Below the pieces are notes generated by a model, which worked only from the letters and a program-made list of their open reading frames with translations, had not been told where the DNA came from and made no database searches. Both the position numbers and the translations under genes were made by a program. Below, in pieces: positions 1 through 8,715 of a stretch of 64,000 bases of DNA (positions are counted from its first letter, which is position 1; every line of letters begins with the position of its first letter). Source of the DNA: Clostridia bacterium (GTDB lineage: Bacteria; Bacillota; Clostridia; Oscillospirales; Acutalibacteraceae); NCBI GenBank assembly GCA_017436225.1, contig JAFSDM010000015.1, forward strand, positions 1 to 64,000. Direction: 5' to 3'.

Positions 1-441
1 GAGGTGGAATATTCTTTTGAAACGGTTCAACCGCTTGAAGTAACTGAATTTGTTAAAACAGGTCAGGTTTATAGTAGAAAGGTTTTAAGCTTTTTTTCTC
101 TTAAAATCCCTCTTTTTTTAGGCAGCGTGGAGGAGCCGTATGTAACTAAAGCCGAAGAAGAAAAGGTGTCCTCGGGTAAAAGCTATCTTCCCATAAAAAT
201 AGTATCTAAAAAATTTTATAAAACTAATGAAACAACCTATAAATTAAATCAGCAGCAAGCGGTGCAAAGAGCCCAAAAATCTGCCGAAGAAAAGGCTAAA
301 GAGCTTATAAATAACGGCGAAATAATATCTAAAAATCAACAGGTAATTGCGGATAATGGAGCAATAAAAATTATAACCGAAATAAAATGCTTAAAAGACA
401 TCGCTTTTGAAGAAAAAATCTTGCTTGATACTAGAAATTGA
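1..441 (+). CDS. yqfD: Sporulation protein YqfD, C-terminal part (5' truncated by window edge)
   Basis: The frame is already open at base 1, so only about the last 146 residues are visible and the true start lies outside. The fragment begins after the expected N-terminal membrane part. It contains a hydrophobic stretch (LSFFSLKIPLFLG) and then a charged helical segment rich in Ala/Glu/Lys before a short C-terminal strand region. This resembles the C-terminal half of the YqfD sporulation family, a sigma-E-linked protein of unknown biochemical role in Bacillus. Position supports the call: in Firmicutes yqfD lies directly upstream of phoH, and phoH starts 50 bases downstream here. Recognition is by overall resemblance and synteny, with no catalytic motif to check. 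Confidence 0.72.
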   Translation, partial: EVEYSFETVQPLEVTEFVKTGQVYSRKVLSFFSLKIPLFLGSVEEPYVTKAEEEKVSSGKSYLPIKIVSKKFYKTNETTYKLNQQQAVQRAQKSAEEKAKELINNGEIISKNQQVIADNGAIKIITEIKCLKDIAFEEKILLDTRN

Positions 442-451
442 CTTTAAAATA

Positions 452-460
452 TGATATAAT
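452..460 (+). promoter_or_regulatory. Possible extended -10 promoter before phoH
   Basis: The sequence TGATATAAT is a perfect -10 hexamer with the TGN extension. It lies in the short gap between yqfD and phoH, about 30 bases ahead of the phoH start. A TTGACT at 438-443 is only 11 bases upstream, too close to act as its -35. It could provide phoH-era transcription independent of the sporulation gene upstream. Confidence 0.35.
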
Positions 461-491
461 ACAAAAAGGAATATAATTTTGGAGGAATTAA

Positions 492-1457
492 ATGTTTGAG
501 CAGACAATCAGCATTGACAGAATTGAGCATATTGTTAATCTGTTTGGTAATTTCGATGAAAATATAAAAGAGATTGAAAAGGAATTTGGGGTAAGAATTT
601 CCACTCACTCAAGCGAGATAAAAATAAAGGGTGACACCGAAAATGTTTTGCTCGCCGTTCGTGTAATAAAGGGGTTGCTAACTCTTTTAGATAAAGGTGA
701 AGCAATTACAGACCAAAGCCTTAATTATGTTTTTTCACTTGTCAGAGAAAACAGTGAAGAAAAAATAGAATTATTAACCGACTCAAACTGCGTTTGTATA
801 ACTGCAAGCGGTCGTCCCATAAAGCCTAAAACATTAGGTCAGCGTAAGTATTTAGAGGCTATTTTGTCTAACACAATTACCATTGGTGTAGGTCCCGCAG
901 GTACAGGTAAAACCTACCTTGCCGTTGCAATGGCGGTAAAGGCGTTCAGAGCAAAAGAGGTTAGTAGAATTATTTTAACACGCCCCGCAGTTGAAGCGGG
1001 TGAAAAGCTAGGCTTTTTACCGGGTGATTTGCAACAAAAGGTCGACCCTTACTTAAGACCCCTTTATGACGCCCTTTTTGATATGTTAGGCGCCGAGGCT
1101 TTCGCCCGCCATCAGGAGCGTGGCGATATTGAGGTTGCTCCGCTTGCGTATATGCGCGGCAGAACCTTGGATGATAGCTTTATTATTCTTGATGAAGCGC
1201 AAAACACCTCGCCCGAGCAAATGAAAATGTTTTTAACCCGTTTGGGCTTTAATTCCAAAGCCGTTGTTACGGGTGATATAACTCAGGTAGACCTGCCCGA
1301 CGGTAAAAAATCAGGCCTAAGAGATATCTTAACCGTTTTAAAGGGTATTGAGGATATTGCAATTATTAAATTAACTGGCAAGGATGTTGTAAGACATAAG
1401 CTTGTTATGAAAATTATTAAGGCTTATGAAAAGCATGAGGAAAATAGGAGGAAGTAG
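492..1457 (+). CDS. phoH: PhoH family ATPase (PhoH-like / YbeZ-type)
   Basis: 321 residues, the usual length for the bacterial PhoH-like/YbeZ family. A Walker A motif GPAGTGKT lies near residues 134-141 and a Walker B region FIILDEAQN near residue 234. Conserved family text surrounds them (KTLGQRKYLEAI, TRPAVEAGEKLGFLPGD, GDITQVDLP). The N-terminal ~100 residues resemble the KH-like domain seen in this family. PhoH-like proteins are predicted RNA-associated ATPases/helicases that act with the endoribonuclease YbeY, and ybeY follows after only five bases, so the two are probably co-translated. The start is ATG with a strong SD (GGAGGA) eight bases upstream. In Bacillus a 7TM-HD phosphodiesterase gene usually sits between phoH and ybeY; it is absent here. 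Confidence 0.95.
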   Translation: MFEQTISIDRIEHIVNLFGNFDENIKEIEKEFGVRISTHSSEIKIKGDTENVLLAVRVIKGLLTLLDKGEAITDQSLNYVFSLVRENSEEKIELLTDSNCVCITASGRPIKPKTLGQRKYLEAILSNTITIGVGPAGTGKTYLAVAMAVKAFRAKEVSRIILTRPAVEAGEKLGFLPGDLQQKVDPYLRPLYDALFDMLGAEAFARHQERGDIEVAPLAYMRGRTLDDSFIILDEAQNTSPEQMKMFLTRLGFNSKAVVTGDITQVDLPDGKKSGLRDILTVLKGIEDIAIIKLTGKDVVRHKLVMKIIKAYEKHEENRRK

Positions 1458-1462
1458 CAGTA

Positions 1463-1960
1463 ATGAGCAAGGTGAAGGTTATCATTTCAGACCAACAAAA
1501 AAACTTAAAATTGCCGTCAGGTATGCGTTTGCTGGTAAGAAGAGCTTGCAGTGCAGTTTTGGCTACCGAAGGTTTTTTGGATTTAGCAGAGGTGAATGTT
1601 ACCTTTGTGGATGATGCTGAAATTAAACAGCTTAATACCGATTTCCGTAATATAGAAAAATCTACCGATGTTCTTTCCTTCCCCTTAGGCGAAAATGGAA
1701 TTTATGATGTTAATCCCGAAAACGGCGCTAAAATGCTTGGCGACATTGTTATTTCGGTTGACCACGCTGTTAATCAAGCCGAGCTTTACGGTCACTCGCT
1801 TCAGCGTGAAATCGCATTTTTAACGGTACACTCAATGCTTCATTTGTTGGGCTATGACCATGTAAACAGTAAGCTTGAAGAAATGAAAATGCGCGAAAAG
1901 GAAGAACAGGTTCTTACCAAATTGGGATTGGTTCGCGATATGGAAGAGCTATCAGAATAA
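1463..1960 (+). CDS. ybeY: Endoribonuclease YbeY (16S rRNA maturation)
   Basis: 165 residues, typical for YbeY/UPF0054. The metal-binding signature HSMLHLLGYDH near residue 123 supplies the three zinc-binding histidines (family pattern HxxxHxxGYDH). Upstream, NIEKSTDVLSFPL matches the conserved 'TDVLSFP' strand. YbeY is a zinc-dependent endoribonuclease in 16S rRNA 3'-end processing and ribosome quality control. The gene begins five bases after phoH, with its SD (GGAGGAAG) inside the phoH 3' end, so coupling is likely. The next gene is era, another 16S/30S assembly factor. dgkA and cdd, which often separate ybeY and era in Bacilli, are missing. Confidence 0.96.
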   Translation: MSKVKVIISDQQKNLKLPSGMRLLVRRACSAVLATEGFLDLAEVNVTFVDDAEIKQLNTDFRNIEKSTDVLSFPLGENGIYDVNPENGAKMLGDIVISVDHAVNQAELYGHSLQREIAFLTVHSMLHLLGYDHVNSKLEEMKMREKEEQVLTKLGLVRDMEELSE

Positions 1961-2007
1961 CATATTCAAGTTTTAAAACATAACAATAAAAATGTGAGGA
2001 ATTAATT

Positions 2008-2934
2008 TTGAAAACTGAAACTAAATCTGCCTTTATTGCAGTAGTAGGTCGTCCAAATGTGGGCAAATCATCATTCGTTAATGCGGCGGTAGGTCAAAAG
2101 GTTGCTATCGTTTCCGATAAACCCCAAACCACCCGCACAAGAATAATGGGCGTTTGTAATAAAGATGAGCATCAGCTGGTTTTTGTGGATACCCCGGGCT
2201 TTCACAAGCCAAGAAATATGCTTGATAAGTATATGACCAAAGCCGCCCAAAACGGTCTTTCCGATGTTGAAGCCGCTATTTTGGTTGTTGAAGCAGTACC
2301 TAAATTTAAGTTTGACCCCGAAAATTTACCACCCGCCGAGCTTGAACTTATTGAGCAGTTTAAAAAGCGTAAATTACCTGCTATTTTAGCACTTAATAAG
2401 ATTGATTTGTTAGAGAAAAAGGAAGAGCTTTTAGAAATGATAACCGCTTATATGTCGGCTTATGATTTTTCTGCAGTTGTTCCAATGTCGGCAAAAAATA
2501 GGGATGGCGTTGAAATTATTGTGGACGAGCTTTTAAAATTCAGTAAGGCTGCTCCTCACTTTTTCGATGCCGATACAGTAACCGACCAGCCCGATAGAGT
2601 TATGGTTGCCGAATTGATAAGAGAAAAAATTCTTCGCACCTTAAGCGATGAAATTCCTCACGGCACCGCAGTAGAAATTGAGCAGTTCTACGAGCGTGAT
2701 AACAGTATGGGCGAACCGATTTTAGAGGTTGGCGCCACCATTTATTGCGAAAAGGATAGCCATAAGGGTATTTTAATAGGCAAGGGCGGTTCAATGCTTA
2801 AAAAAATCGGCTCCTCAGCCCGTAAGGATATTGAAGAATTTTTCGGCATTAAAGCCAATTTAAAGCTTTGGATAAAGGTTAAAGAGGATTGGCGAAACCG
2901 TGGCGGAATAATCCATTCCTTAGGTCTTGACTAA
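2008..2934 (+). CDS. era: GTPase Era (30S ribosome assembly)
   Basis: 308 residues. The G domain shows G1 GRPNVGKSS at about residue 14, G3 DTPG followed by the Era-typical FHKPR, and G4 NKID. The C-terminal KH domain carries the GxxG loop as GKGGSMLKKIG. Era binds the 3' end of 16S rRNA and acts in 30S maturation, consistent with YbeY next door. The start is TTG (encoding Met), preceded by GTGAGGA at suitable spacing. No in-frame ATG before the G1 loop gives a plausible family start, so the TTG is well supported. Confidence 0.97.
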   Translation: MKTETKSAFIAVVGRPNVGKSSFVNAAVGQKVAIVSDKPQTTRTRIMGVCNKDEHQLVFVDTPGFHKPRNMLDKYMTKAAQNGLSDVEAAILVVEAVPKFKFDPENLPPAELELIEQFKKRKLPAILALNKIDLLEKKEELLEMITAYMSAYDFSAVVPMSAKNRDGVEIIVDELLKFSKAAPHFFDADTVTDQPDRVMVAELIREKILRTLSDEIPHGTAVEIEQFYERDNSMGEPILEVGATIYCEKDSHKGILIGKGGSMLKKIGSSARKDIEEFFGIKANLKLWIKVKEDWRNRGGIIHSLGLD

Positions 2935-3000
2935 TTTCATAAAATTACCGCTCATAGCAGCCATAGTGATAGCTAACACTATCATTGGAGGGTGATGCTA

Positions 3001-3153
3001 ATGAGCGAACAAAAATGGAATGAATTTTTAAAAAGCGGCTCTGTTAATGCCTATCTCGCATATGTTAATGAGAAAAATCTCTCTCGGAAGGATGAAATAA
3101 AAAATGAAAATTCAAACTCCGGGACTAATAATAAAAGAAACCAATATAGGTGA
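3001..3153 (+). CDS. YqzL-like small protein overlapping recO
   Basis: A 50-residue frame starts at ATG 3001, eight bases after a strong SD (TTGGAGGG, 2985-2992). An in-frame ATG at 2995 is too close to that SD. The N-terminus WNEFLKSGSVNAYLAYV resembles the pattern of the YqzL family (Trp, Phe, a Gly, then AYL), tiny proteins of unknown function encoded between era and recO in Firmicutes. Position and order (era, this gene, recO) match. The last 50 bases overlap the start of recO in another frame, suggesting translational coupling. The C-terminal third is low-complexity Asn/Lys. It is easily missed because of its size. Confidence 0.68.
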   Translation: MSEQKWNEFLKSGSVNAYLAYVNEKNLSRKDEIKNENSNSGTNNKRNQYR

Positions 3154-3844
3154 AAATGATAAACTCCTTGTTATTCTCACTAGAGATCATGGAATTATAC
3201 GTGTGTTTGCAGATGGTGTGCGGCGAATGAAAAGCAAAAACGCCGCTGCAACCTCGTTGCTTTGCTATTCCGATTTTGTTTTGTACCAAAATAAGGATAC
3301 ATATAAGCTTTCCTCAAGCACCCCAATCGAGCTTTTTTTCGATTTAAGGTATAATCTTGAGGAGCTTTCCTTAGCACAGTATTTTTGTGAAATGGCTATG
3401 AGGCTAACTCCGGAGGAATTTGAACCAACCGAAATTTTAAGGCTTCTTTTAAATTCCCTGTATTTTTTAACTAATAAAACCAAACCCTTAAATATTGTAA
3501 AAGCCGTAACCGAGCTTAAGCTTATTTCCCTTGCGGGATTTATGCCAAATCTTACGGGTTGTGCAATGTGCGGGGAGGAAAACGCCTTCAGATTTTCTTT
3601 TTCCGAGGGCTGTCTTTTTTGTTTGGAATGTCAGAATGATGCTAAGGATACAACCGTTTTAAGTCCAACGGTTTTAGCGGCAATGAGGCATATTGTCTAT
3701 TCGGATTTCGGTAAAATTTATAGCTTTGAAATTCCCGAAAAGGATGCTGAAATTTTAAGCCTTGTTACCGAAAAATACATTTCGGTGCAAAGCGAGTACA
3801 AATTTAAAACTCTGGATTTTTATAAGTCTGTAAAGGAATCTTAA
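3104..3844 (+). CDS. recO: DNA repair protein RecO
   Basis: 246 residues, normal for RecO. The N-terminal OB-fold begins KIQTPGLIIKETNIGENDKLL (conserved 'ivl....ygE.d.ll' pattern), followed by the helical domain. A four-cysteine zinc motif, CAMCG ... CLFCLECQ, sits around residues 153-178. RecO loads RecA onto SSB-coated DNA together with RecR in the RecFOR recombination pathway. The start ATG lies inside the preceding small yqzL-like gene; its own SD (CGGAAGGATG, 3085-3094) is weak to moderate. mutS2 follows three bases after the stop, so the two genome-maintenance genes are likely co-transcribed. Confidence 0.95.
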   Translation: MKIQTPGLIIKETNIGENDKLLVILTRDHGIIRVFADGVRRMKSKNAAATSLLCYSDFVLYQNKDTYKLSSSTPIELFFDLRYNLEELSLAQYFCEMAMRLTPEEFEPTEILRLLLNSLYFLTNKTKPLNIVKAVTELKLISLAGFMPNLTGCAMCGEENAFRFSFSEGCLFCLECQNDAKDTTVLSPTVLAAMRHIVYSDFGKIYSFEIPEKDAEILSLVTEKYISVQSEYKFKTLDFYKSVKES

Positions 3845-3847
3845 GGT

Positions 3848-6232
3848 ATGAAGGAATTATCTAGAAGTATAAAATCATTAGAATTTGATAAGGTTTTAAA
3901 TTTATTATCCAAACAAGCTTCATTGGATGATACTGTTGTTATGTGCGGTGAATTAAAGCCTGCCTTTACCTTGGCAGAGGTTGAAGATTTGCTTTCAAAA
4001 ACGGGTGATGCCTATAGCCTTATTGCAAGATTTGGCGCGCCATCCTTTGGTGCGGCTAAAAATGTTAATTCTTATTTAAGCAACGCCAAGGCGTACGGCG
4101 TACTTTCGCCCGCCGCCTTGCTTCAAATAGGCGAGGTTTTAAGGGTTATCCGTTCGGTTAGGGAATGGCGAGAAGCCTCACAAGGTGTAAAAAGCAGTCT
4201 AGATGGCTATTTTAGTGTACTTCAGCCTAACAAATATTTTGAAGAAAGAATTTTCTTTTCCATTAAAAATGAGGATGAAATTAACGATAACGCTTCAGCC
4301 ACCCTTGCCGATATTCGCCGAAAGCTTAAAAATGCCGCCGCAAATATTAAAAGCCGTTTAGAGCAGATTATAAGAGGGCCCGCCCACGCGGCGCATCTGC
4401 AGGATACTATTATCACACAGCGTCAGGGCAGGTATGTTGTGCCCGTAAAGGCAGAACACCGTTCGCAAATTCCTGGTCTGGTTCACGATACCTCATCCTC
4501 GGGCGCTACCTTGTTTGTAGAGCCAATGTCGGTTGTTGAAATAAATAACGAAATCAAGGTGTTACAATCTAAGGAACAGGAAGAAATTGAGCGTATTTTG
4601 GCAGAGCTTTCTGCCGAGGCGGCTCAGTTTGCAGATAGTATTATAAATTCCTACAACGCTTTAGTTTATATTGATATGTGCTTTGCCAAGGCTAATCTTG
4701 CATATTCTATGAAGGCATCTATGCCTAAAATGAACCAAAGCGGAAAAATCTATTTAAAAAATGCAAGGCATCCCCTTATTAATAAAATGGATGTTGTTCC
4801 AATAACTGTAAGCCTTGGTGAGGAATATAATGTTTTGGTTATAACGGGTCCAAATACGGGTGGTAAAACCGTTTCGCTTAAAACAATAGGTCTTTTCAGT
4901 CTTATGGCGTGTTCGGGCCTTATGATTCCCGCCGATGATAATAGCTCTCTTGCAGTTTTTAACGGCGTATACGCCGATATCGGCGATGAACAAAGTATTG
5001 AGCAATCTCTTTCAACCTTTTCATCGCATATGAATCATATTATAAACATTTTGCAAAAAGCTGATGAAAACAGTCTTGTTTTGTTTGATGAGCTTTGCTC
5101 GGGTACCGACCCCGTTGAGGGAGCGGCTCTCAGCACCGCCATTTTAACCGAGCTTATGACAAGAAAAACCACTGTGGTTGCCACTACCCACTATGCCGAG
5201 CTTAAAGCCTTTGCGCTGGATACCAAGGGTGTGCAAAACGCTTGCTGTGAGTTTGATGTAGAAACCCTAAAGCCAACCTATAGGCTTCTTTTGGGAATTC
5301 CCGGTAGGTCTAACGCCTTTGCAATTTCAAAAAGGCTGGGTCTTGAAGAAAGGCTTGTAGAACTTGCAGAAAAATTTGTTTCGGAAGATAACCGAAGATT
5401 TGAAACAATTGTTGGTAAGCTTGAACAAGCTTATATTTCCGCCGAAAAGGATAAAGCTGAAATCAACCGTTTTAAAAGTGAGTTGGAGCAATCTCGCAAG
5501 GCGGCGGGGGACAGGCTTCACGAAATTCAGCTTCAAAAGGATAAAATAATTGAACAGGCACGACAAAAGGCTAATGAGATTATTGAAACCTCAAGAGAGC
5601 TATCTGCAAGAATGCTGAATGAAATTGAGGACTTAAAAAAGCAGCTTAATAAGCAAAACAGTAGTGAAATGGCACAAAGGGCTCGCGCCTTAGCAAAACA
5701 GACCATTCGCTCTATGGAAAAAAACGTTGACGCTAATGAGAAAAAGGATGATTTTGTAGCCGAAACCCCTACAAGACCGCTTGCTTCGGGTGACAAAGTT
5801 CAGGTAAGGGGCTTTTCTAAAGAGGCTATTGTGGAATCTGCAAGTGATGACGGAAAAACAGTTTTTGTTGTTATCGGAAGTCTTAAAACCAAGGTTAGCG
5901 TGAATGATGTTAAGTTAATTAAAGGCTCGCTTGGTAATAAGCCAAAAACACGAAATGTAAAGGGTATAACCCCTAAAAGCCAGAGAACAGCAAGCCGAGA
6001 GCTTGATATACGCGGTTTTGCTTCGGATGAGGGCATATTAGAGTTGGATAGATTTTTAGATGAAGCGGTGCTTGCGGGCGTGGAAACCGTAACTATTATT
6101 CACGGTAAGGGCACAGGCGTGCTTAAAAAAGCAGTTCGCGCTCATTTAAAAGGTCATCCGTCGGTGGCGACTAGCCGCCCCGGTCTTTACGGTGAAGGCG
6201 AAGACGGTGTTACTATTGTTGAAATTAAGTAG
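3848..6232 (+). CDS. mutS2: Endonuclease MutS2 (Smr-domain MutS homologue / ribosome-rescue RqcU type)
   Basis: 794 residues, standard MutS2 length. A MutS-type core/clamp is followed by the ATPase with Walker A GPNTGGKTVSLKTIG near residue 335 and Walker B region LVLFDELCSGTDP. A long charged coiled-coil runs from about 500 to 640. The C-terminal Smr nuclease domain (717-794) contains LDIRG and HGKGTG. It lacks the mismatch-recognition domain I of MutS1, as expected. MutS2 suppresses homologous recombination and, in Bacillus, splits collided ribosomes. It starts three bases after recO (GGT ATG context) and may be coupled to it. Confidence 0.97.
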   Translation: MKELSRSIKSLEFDKVLNLLSKQASLDDTVVMCGELKPAFTLAEVEDLLSKTGDAYSLIARFGAPSFGAAKNVNSYLSNAKAYGVLSPAALLQIGEVLRVIRSVREWREASQGVKSSLDGYFSVLQPNKYFEERIFFSIKNEDEINDNASATLADIRRKLKNAAANIKSRLEQIIRGPAHAAHLQDTIITQRQGRYVVPVKAEHRSQIPGLVHDTSSSGATLFVEPMSVVEINNEIKVLQSKEQEEIERILAELSAEAAQFADSIINSYNALVYIDMCFAKANLAYSMKASMPKMNQSGKIYLKNARHPLINKMDVVPITVSLGEEYNVLVITGPNTGGKTVSLKTIGLFSLMACSGLMIPADDNSSLAVFNGVYADIGDEQSIEQSLSTFSSHMNHIINILQKADENSLVLFDELCSGTDPVEGAALSTAILTELMTRKTTVVATTHYAELKAFALDTKGVQNACCEFDVETLKPTYRLLLGIPGRSNAFAISKRLGLEERLVELAEKFVSEDNRRFETIVGKLEQAYISAEKDKAEINRFKSELEQSRKAAGDRLHEIQLQKDKIIEQARQKANEIIETSRELSARMLNEIEDLKKQLNKQNSSEMAQRARALAKQTIRSMEKNVDANEKKDDFVAETPTRPLASGDKVQVRGFSKEAIVESASDDGKTVFVVIGSLKTKVSVNDVKLIKGSLGNKPKTRNVKGITPKSQRTASRELDIRGFASDEGILELDRFLDEAVLAGVETVTIIHGKGTGVLKKAVRAHLKGHPSVATSRPGLYGEGEDGVTIVEIK

Positions 6233-6241
6233 GAGCTTTGT

Positions 6242-6805
6242 ATGACCAGAAAAGAAAAACTAAAAAGAATTTTGTCGTTGTTTTTAACCTTTTTAAAAAT
6301 AGGCGGATTTACCTTTGGCGGTGGATACGCTATGATACCGCTTATTCAAAAAGAGGTTGTGGATAATAAAAAATGGGTTACAGATGATGATATTTTAGAA
6401 ATTATTGCCATTGCTGAATCTACACCTGGACCTATCGCAATAAACTCTGCCACCTTTATAGGCTATAAAACCTGCGGGTTTTTCGGTTCGTTTTTTGCAA
6501 CCCTTGGTGTTGTTTTACCATCATTTGTTATTATTATGATAATTGCGTTTTTGCTTAACGGGTTTGCCGAAATAACCGCAGTTAAATACGCCTTTTTTGG
6601 TATTCGGGCGGGTGTTCTGGCGCTGCTTTTAAAATCCTTTTGGGGTATGTTTAAAAAGTGCCCTAAAAATGTAGTCGCATATTCAATTGCGGCGGCAGCT
6701 TTTATAGCCTCTATCCTTAGTCTTGATACTTTAGTTATTATAATTTCTGCCGCAGTTATAGGTCTTACCGCCTCTTTTATTGCCGCAAAAAGGGAGGTAA
6801 AGTAA
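6242..6805 (+). CDS. Chromate transporter family protein, half-size subunit 1
   Basis: 187 residues with about five hydrophobic helices. The CHR-family N-terminal signature FLKIGGFTFGGGYAMIPLI is followed by WVTDDDILEIIAIAESTPGPIAINSATFIG, which is characteristic of ChrA half-domains. Short-chain CHR transporters work as pairs of half-size proteins, and the second half is encoded one base downstream. Known substrates of the family include chromate (with sulfate as competitor), but many gut Firmicutes carry such pairs without known chromate resistance, so the substrate is left open. It starts nine bases after mutS2 with SD AGGAG. Confidence 0.88.
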   Translation: MTRKEKLKRILSLFLTFLKIGGFTFGGGYAMIPLIQKEVVDNKKWVTDDDILEIIAIAESTPGPIAINSATFIGYKTCGFFGSFFATLGVVLPSFVIIMIIAFLLNGFAEITAVKYAFFGIRAGVLALLLKSFWGMFKKCPKNVVAYSIAAAAFIASILSLDTLVIIISAAVIGLTASFIAAKREVK

Positions 6806-6806
6806 A

Positions 6807-7394
6807 ATGACAGAGCTTATTTTAAAATGCTTAGAGCTTTTTGCTACCTTCTTTAAAATCGGTCTTTTCACCTTTGGCGGCGGATATGCAATGCTTCCTA
6901 TGATGCAGGAAGCAGTTTTAGAAAAAAACTGGGCAAGCGAAGCCGAGCTTATAAATTTTATTGCCGTTAGCGAGTCTACTCCCGGTTCCTTTGCGGTTAA
7001 TATGTCCACCTATATCGGAACCGAACAGGCAGGCTTTTTAGGTGCGTTTTTTGCAACCCTTGGTGTTGTTTTACCATCATTTATAATTATTTTAATAGTT
7101 GCAAGATGCTATGCAAAATTTCAAAGCAGTAAAATCGTAAAGGGATGTATGTCGGGACTTAAGCCCTGTGTGGTTGGTCTTATCGGCGCCGCGGTTATAA
7201 ATATTGCGGCTACAGTTCTTTTCCCAAACGGAATTTCATATTCAGCCTTTTCGGGTGCAAACATTTATATTTCCTTTGTAATTTTTGCGCTTATGGCAGT
7301 ATTAGCCTTTAAAAAGGTGCATCCAATTTTAATTATTTGTATGTCTGCCGTTATAGGTGTAGCTGTTGGATATGGCTTTAATTTAACAGTTTAA
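6807..7394 (+). CDS. Chromate transporter family protein, half-size subunit 2
   Basis: 195 residues, homologous to the preceding gene. It repeats FKIGLFTFGGGYAMLPMMQ and AVSESTPGSFAVNMSTYIG near the N-terminus and the GFLGAFFATLGVVLPSF helix. Together the halves would make one antiparallel CHR transporter in the membrane. SD GGGAGG lies inside the end of the upstream half, and the two genes are separated by one base. The last helix (LIICMSAVIGVAVGYGF) ends close to the stop. A 33-base gap then leads to an unrelated acyltransferase gene on the same strand. Confidence 0.88.
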   Translation: MTELILKCLELFATFFKIGLFTFGGGYAMLPMMQEAVLEKNWASEAELINFIAVSESTPGSFAVNMSTYIGTEQAGFLGAFFATLGVVLPSFIIILIVARCYAKFQSSKIVKGCMSGLKPCVVGLIGAAVINIAATVLFPNGISYSAFSGANIYISFVIFALMAVLAFKKVHPILIICMSAVIGVAVGYGFNLTV

Positions 7395-7427
7395 AAATTG
7401 TAAAAATATAAAAAAGGGGGGCGTTTT

Positions 7428-8711
7428 ATGGAAAAGGAAAAACAACTTCGTTGGATGCGGCTTGATAATGCGGCTAAAATTTATCCTGCCGCCCGTCGTA
7501 GGTCGTGGAACTGCCTGTTCAGACATTCAGCTACATTAAACGAAGAGGTTGATGTCAGTGTAATGCAAAATGCTTTAGAAGTAACCGTAAAGCGCTTTCC
7601 GTCAATCGCGGTAAGAATAAAAAGAGGTGTTTTTTGGTACTATTTAGAGGAAATTGAAAAAGCACCGCATATTCAAAAAGAGTTTTCATACCCAATGGCA
7701 AGAATGTCGTTTAGAGATATAGGTAAATGTGCTTTTAGAGTTGTTTGTTATAAAAAGCGAGTTGCGGTTGAATTTTACCACGCAATTACAGACGGAAGCG
7801 GAGGTTTGTGTTTTTTAAAAACTCTTTTAGCCGAATATTTGACTCAAAAATACGGTATTTCGGTTCCTGCCGAAAAGGGCGTTTTAGATATAAATCAAAA
7901 GCCTAGTAAGGCAGAGCTTGAAGATAGCTTTTTAAAAAATGACGGTCCCGTTGCCTTAAGCCGAAAAGAGGCAACGGCATACAGATTGCGCGGCACCTTA
8001 GAAAACGATGGTTACTTAAATCTTGTAACAGGTATTTTAGATGCCGAAAAGCTTCATAAAATGTCAAAGCAGTATAACGTTAGCATAACAACATTTTTAA
8101 CGGCTGTTATGATTTATTCAATTATAAACATTCAAAACCGTACAACGCCAAATAAAAAGCGCCAAAAGCCTGTTAAGGTTTTGGTGCCTGTTAATTTAAG
8201 AAAAATTTTTGGTAGTGAAACCTTAAGAAATTTTGCTCTTTATGTAACACCGGGAATTAATCCAAGACTAGGGGATTACACCTTTGAGGAGATTATTACG
8301 CTTGTTCATCACCAAATGGGTTATGAGGTAAATGCCAAAAATCTGGCGGCAAAAATGGCGGCAAATGTTGGCGCCGAGCGAACCTTTATACTAAAAATAA
8401 TGCCGCTTTTTATTAAAAACATTGCTATGAAGGTAGTTTTTAATTTGTTTGGTGAACGCAAATCAAGCATAACAATTTCCAATTTAGGAGTTGTTGATAT
8501 TCCCGAAGTAATGAAACCCTTTATAGAAAGATTTGACTTTATCTTGGGCGAACAAGCCATTTGCACAAACGCTTGCAGTGTTACAACCTATAACGGAAAA
8601 ATGAATATAACTTTTTTAAGAACGGTTAGAGAAAGCGAAGTTGAAAGAGAATTCTTTTGCTTTTTGCGTAAATTAGGCCTTGAAATAAAGGTGGAAAGTA
8701 ATAAGAGGTGA
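7428..8711 (+). CDS. Condensation-fold acyltransferase-like protein (alcohol-acetyltransferase type)
   Basis: 427 residues, apparently cytosolic (no signal peptide or membrane helix). The catalytic HxxxDG motif of the condensation/CoA-dependent acyltransferase superfamily is present as HAITDG at residues 118-123, followed by the expected GSGG and helix. The N-terminus (RLDNAAKIYPAA ... SWNCLFRHSATL) resembles the uncharacterised alcohol-acetyltransferase-like family common in Clostridia. The second half-domain includes a floor-loop-like region (LVPVNLRKIF ... RNFALYVTPGI). It would transfer an acyl group from CoA or a carrier to an unknown acceptor. Five bases separate it from the zinc-ribbon membrane protein downstream, so they probably act together. 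A strong SD (GGGGGGCG) precedes the ATG. Confidence 0.7.
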   Translation: MEKEKQLRWMRLDNAAKIYPAARRRSWNCLFRHSATLNEEVDVSVMQNALEVTVKRFPSIAVRIKRGVFWYYLEEIEKAPHIQKEFSYPMARMSFRDIGKCAFRVVCYKKRVAVEFYHAITDGSGGLCFLKTLLAEYLTQKYGISVPAEKGVLDINQKPSKAELEDSFLKNDGPVALSRKEATAYRLRGTLENDGYLNLVTGILDAEKLHKMSKQYNVSITTFLTAVMIYSIINIQNRTTPNKKRQKPVKVLVPVNLRKIFGSETLRNFALYVTPGINPRLGDYTFEEIITLVHHQMGYEVNAKNLAAKMAANVGAERTFILKIMPLFIKNIAMKVVFNLFGERKSSITISNLGVVDIPEVMKPFIERFDFILGEQAICTNACSVTTYNGKMNITFLRTVRESEVEREFFCFLRKLGLEIKVESNKR

Positions 8712-8715
8712 CTAA

